Source: a virus. From it: 22,987 nt of DNA. The stretch's first letter is position 1. Every line of letters starts with the position of its first letter. The notes below the pieces were generated by a model. The model searched no databases, was not told the DNA's origin, and saw nothing but the letters and a program-made list of their open reading frames with translations. A program made the position numbers and the translations under genes. Below, one piece after another: positions 1 through 6,153 of this stretch. The stretch covers positions 1 through 22,987 of the IMG/VR virus record IMGVR_UViG_3300047678_000265, one strand, 5' to 3'.

Positions 1-567
1 CGATTTGAATCTCTCTGCGTTGGTGATGGGGCAATTGTAGGATTTGGGAAAGACGGCTTGGTGATCATCGAGTACGCCTACAAGTCTGGTGCGCCCTATT
101 ATTTGGCTTACGAAAGACCCGCCACGCCATTTATCGCTAATGGCAAACAAGTTGCCCCTTCATCGGAAGTGGATGCCTACTTTGCCGAGTTCGGCGGCAA
201 TTTCACTAAAACCACTACATTGGTTAAACCCGATGGTTCAGTTAAATGTGTAAAGGTGGAAAACCAAATCGGTCGGAGCCTACCATACACTTCTCCGTAT
301 TTCGTTGACAAGTGGCCCTACGATGCCTATAGTATGGTAGCAGTAATGTCGGATGGGGTTCAGTCTTTTGTGGAAGTCACAAAAACGCCGACAACTGGCA
401 TCGAGACACATTCAATCCCTGCGGTGCAAGTCCTGCAAGAATTAATGGCCTTCAAAAACACAACCGGCAAATTCGTTCTTCGCCGGTGCCAGAAGGCATT
501 CAAAACTTTCAAGGATAAGAACTGGCAGCATATGGATGATGTCTCCGTTGGAGCCATTACCAAATGA
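1..567 (+). CDS. PP2C-family Ser/Thr protein phosphatase, 5'-truncated
   Basis: The reading frame is open from base 1, so only the C-terminal 188 residues are present and the start lies outside the window. Predicted role: metal-dependent removal of phosphate from protein Ser/Thr. Visible PP2C motifs are CVGDGAIVGF near the left edge, the strand-turn motif MSDGVQSF in the middle and MDDVSVGAI at the C-terminus, whose Asp pair usually binds metal. The family is normally about 220-260 aa, so some 50-80 residues are missing, including the N-terminal metal-binding Asp motif. The stop overlaps the ATG of the NMNAT-like gene (ATGA), and the third gene of the set encodes a kinase. Paired PP2C and kinase genes are typical of TerY-P (YegL/YegK/YegI) systems, in which the vWA gene often lies next to the phosphatase. 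The family call is fairly secure; the target is unknown. Confidence 0.75.
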   Translation, partial: RFESLCVGDGAIVGFGKDGLVIIEYAYKSGAPYYLAYERPATPFIANGKQVAPSSEVDAYFAEFGGNFTKTTTLVKPDGSVKCVKVENQIGRSLPYTSPYFVDKWPYDAYSMVAVMSDGVQSFVEVTKTPTTGIETHSIPAVQVLQELMAFKNTTGKFVLRRCQKAFKTFKDKNWQHMDDVSVGAITK

Positions 568-1175
568 ACATTGCGATACTCGGTGGTGCGTTTGACCCGC
601 CTCACAAGGGCCATATCAAGACGGCCCAACTTGCACTTGAAACTTGCGCAATCGGGCAATCTTGGCTGATGCCCTGTTTCAGCCATTTGTATGACAAGAA
701 AATGGAGTCTCCTGAGCATCGGTACGAAATGTGCCGGTTAGCTGTCGAAAAGTGCAAAAACATTCTTGTTTCCAGATTTGAAATCGACAATGAATTGACC
801 AGCGGCACCTACGACATGCTCAGTAAGTTGAAGGTCGAATATCCACAACACAATTTCTTTTTCGTTATTGGAACCGACAATGCCGATACCATTCACAAGT
901 GGCGGAACAGTGAAGCCCTTCTTGCTGAAAATCATTTCATTGTCATTCCGAGAAAAGGATATCAAGCCGACCCAAGCGTAACGTGGTACAAGAACGTCGT
1001 GAAGGGCGGGAAAACACACAAGTTTTTGTCGGATGGGACCACTATCAGCGTCAGCAGCACGGAAATTCGACTGTCCCTAAAAAACGACCCAACTCTGGCG
1101 GGGCGGCTTGGGCAACTGAACGAATCGGTCAAAGAGTACATCTTCGAGCATAATCTATACGGGGTAGAATCATGA
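564..1175 (+). CDS. NadD/NMNAT-like nicotinate (nicotinamide) mononucleotide adenylyltransferase
   Basis: A 203-aa protein of the nucleotidyltransferase (HxGH) superfamily. Residues 1-17 carry the GGAFDPPHKGH motif (HxGH at 14-17). The second signature, SSTEIR, is at about 164-169, and a FFVIGTDNADTI segment in the middle matches the NadD fold. The reaction should be ATP plus NMN or NaMN giving NAD or NaAD. Length is normal for NadD (about 190-215 aa) and both active-site motifs are intact, so it should be active. The start overlaps the phosphatase stop and the stop overlaps the kinase ATG (both ATGA), so all three genes are probably translated together. NAD-synthesis genes occur in large phages and can refill NAD drained by host defences. 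Whether the substrate is NMN, NaMN or something else cannot be read from the sequence. Confidence 0.85.
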   Translation: MNIAILGGAFDPPHKGHIKTAQLALETCAIGQSWLMPCFSHLYDKKMESPEHRYEMCRLAVEKCKNILVSRFEIDNELTSGTYDMLSKLKVEYPQHNFFFVIGTDNADTIHKWRNSEALLAENHFIVIPRKGYQADPSVTWYKNVVKGGKTHKFLSDGTTISVSSTEIRLSLKNDPTLAGRLGQLNESVKEYIFEHNLYGVES

Positions 1176-2890
1176 AGGTATTCGTAAAAGGCGTTGGCGA
1201 AATCGAAGTTGACGAAACCAAGCACTTCATTGCCAAGGGCGGTGAAGGTAGCATTTTCGGCAAAGGCGGCACCGTCTACAAGATTTATGAAGATGCTTCC
1301 AAGATGATTTCTCCCGCCAAGATCAAGGAATTAGCCGTCTTGGATCACCCTGAAATCATCAAGCCTGAAAACCTCATTCTCGACAGCAAAAGCAAGGTTA
1401 TTGGGTATACTATGAAGTATATCAAAAATGCCCTTGCCCTGTGTCGCATTTTTACCAAAACCTACCGACAAGCCAATAAGATCACGCCGGACATGATGCT
1501 GGAACTCACAAAGAAGTTCCAAGAAATGATCAAGTTTATCCACAGCAAAAAGATTCTTGTTGTGGACCTCAACGAATTCAACTTTCTTGTTGATGCCAGC
1601 ATCAAGCACATGTATGCAATTGATGTCAATTCCTACCAGACCCCAAGCTTTCCCGCTACTGCTATCATGCCGAGCGTGAAAGACCACCACTGTAACAACC
1701 ACTTCACAGAAGGAACAGATTGGTTTTCTTGGGGTGTTGTTGCCTGCCAAATTTTACTTGGCATTCATCCCTACAAACACGGCGGATACCAACCGTTCGA
1801 GAATCTTCCGCTGGATCAGCGGATGGAAGCAAGAATGAAGGGCAACGTTTCCATCTTCAACCCCAAAGTGAAGATTCCCGCCGTCGCCCAACCATTCGCT
1901 GTCATTCCGAGTGCATTAAAATCTTGGATGATTGCCGTTTTGGAAAAAGGCGAGAGGGTCGCACCGCCTGACAACTATGTCATGGCGGTACAGATTGCCG
2001 CTGTGGTTAAAAACATCACCGGCAGCAATTTGTTCGATATTGACGCTCTGCTGAGTTTGGATGAGGCAATCAATAAGATTGTCTATCACGAAGGAACTCG
2101 GGTTATTTTCACAGACGATAGCGTCTTTGTTGACAAGCGACAATTGAAGTTCAACAAGCCTAATGCACACGTCGGCTTTACAGCCAAATACCACAAGCCG
2201 ATTTTGGGTTGGATTGAGGGTGGGACAGTACAGTTGTTTGATGTACTGGACTCTCAACCTCTCCTTCTGAATTTACAGGCCGCCAATATCATGTCCTGTG
2301 GTGGTCGGCTGTATGTTCAGAACGATACGGGAATTTTGGAAGTTAACCTCAAAGAAGTCAGTAATTCGATCATCCCAACCACCAAACTTGTAGGCCGGGT
2401 CATGGACATTCCCGGAGCTACAATGGTTCTGGATGGCTTTGTGATTCAGAGCATCTTGGGACGACAAGTTGTTTCCTTGTTCCCTGATACGGGTTTATGC
2501 TATCAGGTCAACATAGCTGAACTCGATGGCTATAAAATCATCGACGGCAAGTACGAAAATCGAGTGTTGGTGATTGTTGGGGCCAAACACGGACGATACT
2601 CACGGTTTGTGTTCAGAATGGCAGATGATTACCAAACTTATGATTGTCGGAAGGTGGATAACGTAGCATATACGGACCTCAACTTTACGGTCAACGAAGC
2701 TGGAATCTGCACTCTTATGGCGGAAGATGAGAAGATGGAAGCATTCAGCAACAAGGTTAATAGTGCTGGCTTGAAGGTGTTGGACGATCCTATTCTCACC
2801 AGCGACATGCGACTCACCCATGATGGGACAAAAATCGTCTTTAGTAAGGATAAGAAGATTTACGGAATAAGCATTAAGAAAAAGCCGTGA
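1172..2890 (+). CDS. YegI/TerY-P-type protein kinase with C-terminal propeller-like region
   Basis: A 572-aa protein. Residues about 15-280 form a eukaryotic-like kinase domain: glycine-rich loop GGEGSIF at 23-29, likely ATP-binding Lys37 in TVYKIY, catalytic loop VVDLNEFNFLV with Asp132 and Asn137, and metal Asp151 in IDVNSYQ in place of DFG. The DLNExN and IDxxSYQ forms are typical of the YegI-type kinases found beside PP2C and vWA (TerY) proteins. From about residue 295 onward there are repeated short beta-rich units (for example VIFTDDSVFV, RLYVQNDTGILEV, KIVFSKDKKIYGISI), suggesting a WD40/propeller-like fold. E. coli YegI has a different C-terminus. The ATG overlaps the NMNAT stop, and GGGGT lies just upstream as a ribosome site. 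It probably phosphorylates Ser/Thr in partner proteins, reversed by the neighbouring PP2C; targets are unknown. Confidence 0.8.
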   Translation: MKVFVKGVGEIEVDETKHFIAKGGEGSIFGKGGTVYKIYEDASKMISPAKIKELAVLDHPEIIKPENLILDSKSKVIGYTMKYIKNALALCRIFTKTYRQANKITPDMMLELTKKFQEMIKFIHSKKILVVDLNEFNFLVDASIKHMYAIDVNSYQTPSFPATAIMPSVKDHHCNNHFTEGTDWFSWGVVACQILLGIHPYKHGGYQPFENLPLDQRMEARMKGNVSIFNPKVKIPAVAQPFAVIPSALKSWMIAVLEKGERVAPPDNYVMAVQIAAVVKNITGSNLFDIDALLSLDEAINKIVYHEGTRVIFTDDSVFVDKRQLKFNKPNAHVGFTAKYHKPILGWIEGGTVQLFDVLDSQPLLLNLQAANIMSCGGRLYVQNDTGILEVNLKEVSNSIIPTTKLVGRVMDIPGATMVLDGFVIQSILGRQVVSLFPDTGLCYQVNIAELDGYKIIDGKYENRVLVIVGAKHGRYSRFVFRMADDYQTYDCRKVDNVAYTDLNFTVNEAGICTLMAEDEKMEAFSNKVNSAGLKVLDDPILTSDMRLTHDGTKIVFSKDKKIYGISIKKKP

Positions 2891-2916
2891 TGCAACTTCT
2901 ATATAGAATATGCATC
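2889..2916. promoter_or_regulatory. Interrupted palindrome with TATATAG box over the start of the next gene
   Basis: Outer arms GATGCA (2889-2894) and TGCATC (2911-2916) are perfect inverse complements. They enclose a perfect 12-bp palindrome, TTCTATATAGAA (2897-2908), with two unmatched bases on each side. The structure joins the kinase stop codon to the ATG at 2910. No Shine-Dalgarno sequence precedes that ATG. The TATATAG box (2900-2906) sits 3 nt before it, where a -10 element would give a leaderless or nearly leaderless mRNA. A role as promoter, operator or both is inferred. Confidence 0.5.
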
Positions 2917-4034
2917 CGTCGATACTTAATATTTATTACTCGTTGATAAGAGATGTCACCACTGCGATTGACAGACTCCAAACAAAAATTTCCACGGAGT
3001 TTGATAAGCCTCAGCCGGAACAACCTCAATTCCAGTTTCATCCAACACAAGCACAGCCAGCCAACGCTGATGCCCCGTCTTCACCAACATCCAGTGCTTA
3101 TCGCCCCAAGTTGGGCGAAAAGCTTCCGTGGTTTTCTCATGGTATTAAAGGCTTTTTACAAAAATTGTGGCACGGTAATTCTCCGAACAACCCAAATTGG
3201 GCAGGACATCGGACTGAGAGTGTTGACTATCTAACTCTTGATGAATATAATGCAATCAAGGATGGATTGGACGAGCATGTAGATGCTTTTTTTGAAGAAT
3301 ACAACGATCTTTCTGACGTACTCATTCGGTTTAAGAAAGAATTAATTGGTATCGTCAAGCGGCACATGAACGATACTATTCGAACAATGCGAGACTTAAA
3401 CTTAACAGGCACCGTGTCCGCCCCAACTACACCAAACACGACAACAACCACCACAACCCCAACTACTGCACCAGTAACTCCGTCGCCAACCAAATCAACT
3501 GCCTCTAAGCCAGCAAAAAATGGCGGGGAAGTAACATCAAGATCGAATTTGCCAGAACCAAAACCAGCAGAACCGGAAGAAGAATTCGGATCAGGCATTC
3601 CAAAAGACGATATACCGAAAAAGCCAACTGCACCATTGGAAGCACCAAAGTCTAATGAAGCACCAAAGGCTAATATTGACAGTGGAAAACTACAGGGTCT
3701 TGCCCATAAGTTGGCCGCCGAAATCGATAAAGACCCAGAAGGTGTCTATGATAAGGGTTATGAATTCCAAGGCATTGTAATTGACGGAAAGAAATTCCCT
3801 GCATTTGCCCTGCCATCAAACATTGACTTCAAAGAGAAGAATGGCGTGATAAGGGCAGTGCAAGAAGATGGTCCAGACATTCCAGCAGCTATTGAATTTT
3901 TCAACAATTTGCCAGATGAGGCAAAAATGGAAATCTACAATCAATGGAGACACCATCTTGCCAGCGAATCGGTTAAGTTAATTGGAACAATCGGAGAGAA
4001 AACTGAAGCTTACTTGCAGTTGCTAAGAGGATAA
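2910..4034 (+). CDS. Unknown protein with Pro/Thr/Glu-rich linker
   Basis: A 374-aa protein of unrecognised family. Residues 1-35 look helical; 36-65 are Pro/Gln/Ser-rich; 66-165 form a folded, largely helical part (WFSHGIKGF to RDLNLTG). Residues about 169-257 are a low-complexity linker with a run of seven Thr followed by Pro/Lys/Glu-rich sequence. Residues 258-374 are a second folded region with segments YEFQGIVIDGKKFPAFALP and EAKMEIYNQWRHHL. No signal peptide or membrane segment is visible. Two domains on a long flexible linker suit a virion or adaptor protein, but that is a guess. The ATG has no ribosome site and follows a TATATAG box by 3 nt. Its stop overlaps the end of the convergent Nudix gene by 12 bp. 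Confidence 0.75.
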   Translation: MHPSILNIYYSLIRDVTTAIDRLQTKISTEFDKPQPEQPQFQFHPTQAQPANADAPSSPTSSAYRPKLGEKLPWFSHGIKGFLQKLWHGNSPNNPNWAGHRTESVDYLTLDEYNAIKDGLDEHVDAFFEEYNDLSDVLIRFKKELIGIVKRHMNDTIRTMRDLNLTGTVSAPTTPNTTTTTTTPTTAPVTPSPTKSTASKPAKNGGEVTSRSNLPEPKPAEPEEEFGSGIPKDDIPKKPTAPLEAPKSNEAPKANIDSGKLQGLAHKLAAEIDKDPEGVYDKGYEFQGIVIDGKKFPAFALPSNIDFKEKNGVIRAVQEDGPDIPAAIEFFNNLPDEAKMEIYNQWRHHLASESVKLIGTIGEKTEAYLQLLRG

Positions 4035-4436
4035 TTGCTGCAATTTGTCGAAGTATTCCGGCAAATCTTTTTTCAAATCAGATAGTAATGGGTAGTCTTT
4101 GAGGTCATCGAAGGCTACCCATTCCCATTCTGTGTGTTCGTCATTTAGTTTACACTCAAATGGCTTTGTGTAGAAGAAAAAGGTTGTCCACCAACCATCT
4201 CGGACTATTGAACCGAGATTCTTTCCTTCAGCTTGTCCAACTTCTTCCGTGGCCTCTCGCTTAGCAGTCTCCAACGGGGTTTCATCTCCCTTAGCGTGAC
4301 CTCCCGGTAAACACCAAGTTTCCCCTTCATTTGAATCGCTACTTCGCTTGAGCAGCAATACAGACTTACCATCCGTAAAGAAAATACCGGACCCTCGATC
4401 TGTATGGTCTTCCACTATCCACTCCTTAAAGTTCAT
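4023..4436 (-). CDS. Nudix hydrolase
   Basis: A 137-aa Nudix-fold pyrophosphohydrolase. The Nudix box runs from Gly46 to Gly67 (GGHAKGDE, then REATEEVG) and matches GX5EX7REUXEEXGU with all catalytic Glu residues (61, 64, 65) present. The preceding WCLPGG and the C-terminal HTEWEWVAFDDL are typical. Length is normal. It hydrolyses a nucleoside diphosphate linked to another group; whether that is a damaged nucleotide, NDP-sugar, NADH or capped RNA cannot be told. It is the last gene of a minus-strand operon, and its ATG overlaps the stop of the upstream gene (ATGA). Phages including T4 (NudE.1) carry Nudix enzymes. With NMNAT and several glycosyltransferases nearby, NAD-related or NDP-sugar substrates are worth testing. 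Confidence 0.9.
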   Translation of the reverse strand: MNFKEWIVEDHTDRGSGIFFTDGKSVLLLKRSSDSNEGETWCLPGGHAKGDETPLETAKREATEEVGQAEGKNLGSIVRDGWWTTFFFYTKPFECKLNDEHTEWEWVAFDDLKDYPLLSDLKKDLPEYFDKLQQLSS

Positions 4437-4948
4437 CTCTTCGGGCCTCTTTTCAAAGGAACTGGCTTCAACTTTTCAACGTAACGGTCTTTTGTTCCTT
4501 TCAAGCTATGCATTGTATTGCGTAGTTCAGATGTGATGTCTGAAGCTGAATCGCCACATTTTTTATTGGATTGAATGGAGACTGTTTTTTTCTCTTTGTT
4601 ATAAAAACCCTTGGCAATCATGAAGCAGGAATGTTCGGGATTCCAAAGGGCAATACCCACCCATTCACCATCATCCCAATTTCGGCTGGAAACTAGGATT
4701 CTCACCGGAGCTTGTTCAAACACATGTTTTACGTGATAGTTGTTCTGCTTCATTGCAGCACTGACATAACCAAGAACGATTTTGGCATATGCTTCCAAAA
4801 CCTCCTGGGTCTTACTGCGAAAATTGACTTCAACACTGTATCGGCTGGCCGTGCTTTCCAACATGGGCAAATACATATCGAGCCAGTCGTGCATACTGGT
4901 ATCTTCTTTGACGGTGTTCTGCATTAACCAATTTGAAAATTCTTGCAT
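4433..4948 (-). CDS. Unknown protein with basic C-terminus
   Basis: A 171-aa protein of unrecognised family. I chose the ATG at 4948 because AAAGGG lies 5 nt upstream; an in-frame GTG at 4972 would add 8 residues but overlaps the HNH gene. The N-terminus (MQEFSNWLMQNT) is amphipathic helical. The middle has alternating strands (VRILVSSRNWDDGEWVGIALW, CFMIAKGFY) suggesting a small alpha/beta fold, followed by KKTVSIQSNKKCG. The tail is strongly basic (KLKPVPLKRGPKR), as in nucleic-acid-binding or virion-associated proteins. It lies between the HNH and Nudix genes in one operon with overlapping or nearly overlapping ends, so the three are probably co-translated with the neck gene. Function unknown. 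Confidence 0.75.
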   Translation of the reverse strand: MQEFSNWLMQNTVKEDTSMHDWLDMYLPMLESTASRYSVEVNFRSKTQEVLEAYAKIVLGYVSAAMKQNNYHVKHVFEQAPVRILVSSRNWDDGEWVGIALWNPEHSCFMIAKGFYNKEKKTVSIQSNKKCGDSASDITSELRNTMHSLKGTKDRYVEKLKPVPLKRGPKR

Positions 4949-4950
4949 AT

Positions 4951-5208
4951 TTACCCTTTGGATTTCAGCCACGACTCAAACGCCGCTTTATCGTATTTAT
5001 CCTTCTTGGCAACGTTTTCCTTACCGGTAATTGGTCGCAAGTTATCAATGCTATTGATAATGGCAACATCTGTGATCCCATATTCAATAAATGCAGTGAT
5101 TGGGAAAATGTGGTCTAAATGCCATTTGCCATCTTTAACGTTGTTCCAATTCGGATGATTGACGATATACTTGGAGGTATTTTTTACTCTAATTGTGGAC
5201 CTAATCAT
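4951..5208 (-). CDS. Small HNH endonuclease (probable free-standing homing endonuclease)
   Basis: An 85-aa HNH nuclease if it starts at the ATG at 5208, which overlaps the stop of the neck gene (ATGA). The core is HLDHIFPITAF, then SIDNLRPITGKENVAKKDKYD: the His-Asp-His pair, central Asn and final Lys-rich part of the HNH metal finger are all present. An in-frame GTG at 5262 would add 18 residues inside the neck gene; I prefer the ATG for its coupling. It makes DNA nicks or breaks and is typical of selfish genes inserted between phage structural genes. It is short because there is no obvious separate DNA-recognition domain, so it may be a minimal or eroded copy. Its stop is 2 nt before the next gene's ATG. 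Confidence 0.8.
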   Translation of the reverse strand: MIRSTIRVKNTSKYIVNHPNWNNVKDGKWHLDHIFPITAFIEYGITDVAIINSIDNLRPITGKENVAKKDKYDKAAFESWLKSKG

Positions 5209-6101
5209 TCCATTCTCGGTCCGAGTACATCGCCGAACCTTGTAATCAAATCTTCCTTCCACTCTTTTCTTTCTTCTTTGGCCTCGGCAATTAATGCTTG
5301 ACCATCCAATTGTTGTCCGCCACCGGGACTAACGATATTAGAGAACTTACTTCTGATTCTGCCAAGTATTTCCTTAGCATAACTCAAAGCACCTTCCTGC
5401 ATAGCCTGTGTTACGTCTTCCCAATCCTTGCATTTTTGCAAGTAGTGAACAATGACGCCCTGAGAGCCATGTGGAACTGGATAGAGTTTAATGTGACGGT
5501 ATCCGCCGACCCATTCCCAACCACCCAGCGAGGAACTAATTTTGGAATACATATTTTCGTATTGCTTGTACAATACCCATTCGCCCATGCGACCCCAAAT
5601 TGGCTGGGTTGGGTCTACCAATCCGCCCTGAATGGATGCGTAAGTACCACCGGGATAAAAGTATTCAATAGGGATTGCACCCTGCAAATCATTGGCTTGA
5701 AAGCTAAAGGTGCTTTGAGTTCTATAGTGGACGCCTCTTATGAACCCAACATCATCTGGCATCTTGTAGACACTTTGTCCCGGAACAGTCATGAATTTGT
5801 AAAAACTGAAGAATTCTCGTGGGGCGTAATCTTCTACGATACTAAGAGCTTGATTGGCGCAAAACACAACATCCGACTCATCAAGTTCAATGTTGACCTT
5901 GGTTCCACCCAACATGTGTAGAATATACTCTCTTAGTCTACGGATAACCTCTTCTCGATTTTTCCTCGGTCCGAGTTTTCTGTTAATGGCATTGCAAGAA
6001 GTTCCACCGCCAGAACCAGACGAACAACTGCCAGAGCAGTTGGCCGCTTGAAAGTTGGCCCCATCAGGCCGAGATAAGATCAGAAGATTGTTGGAGTCCA
6101 T
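5205..6101 (-). CDS. Neck / head-completion protein, T4 gp13-like
   Basis: A 298-aa protein starting at ATG 6101 (MDSNNLLIL). The open frame extends 26 codons further upstream, but that stretch is hydrophobic and would cross the TATATAG box. Residues about 20-40 are Cys/Gly/Ser-rich. The rest has the layout of T4-type gp13 neck proteins: an N-terminal helix (LREYILHMLGG) with VNIELDESDV, a central beta-rich region around SVYKMPDDVGFIRGV, the HIKLYPVP strand and a C-terminal helical part ending SKFSNIVSPGGGQQLDG and EERKEWKEDL. gp13 joins the filled head to the tail. It heads a minus-strand operon, opposite to the other neck and tail genes. The assignment rests on layout, not on an alignment, so another connector protein remains possible. 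Confidence 0.6.
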   Translation of the reverse strand: MDSNNLLILSRPDGANFQAANCSGSCSSGSGGGTSCNAINRKLGPRKNREEVIRRLREYILHMLGGTKVNIELDESDVVFCANQALSIVEDYAPREFFSFYKFMTVPGQSVYKMPDDVGFIRGVHYRTQSTFSFQANDLQGAIPIEYFYPGGTYASIQGGLVDPTQPIWGRMGEWVLYKQYENMYSKISSSLGGWEWVGGYRHIKLYPVPHGSQGVIVHYLQKCKDWEDVTQAMQEGALSYAKEILGRIRSKFSNIVSPGGGQQLDGQALIAEAKEERKEWKEDLITRFGDVLGPRME

Positions 6102-6153
6102 ATAACTATATATTGGAAATGCGACTAATTGTGATAAATAAGTCAGGGTAATT
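6101..6153. promoter_or_regulatory. Divergent promoter region: TATATAG box (minus) and GATAAATA box (plus)
   Basis: This 52-bp gap separates the gp13-like gene (minus) from the 905-aa gene (plus). On the minus strand, ATATATAG (6106-6113) stands 4 nt before the ATG at 6101, and no Shine-Dalgarno is seen. On the plus strand, GATAAATA (6133-6140) resembles the T4 late -10 sequence TATAAATA. It precedes the ATG at 6154 by 13 nt, with a weak AGGG site between. Late promoters read by the gp55-like sigma are the likely explanation, by inference. Confidence 0.45.

Noticed and set aside
5205-5262. GTG at 5262 as start of the HNH gene
   Set aside because: It would lie inside the neck gene; the ATGA overlap at 5208 gives a cleaner coupled start.
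5298-5921. A 207-codon plus-strand frame
   Set aside because: It lies antisense to the gp13-like gene, whose product has clear neck-protein features; no ribosome site.
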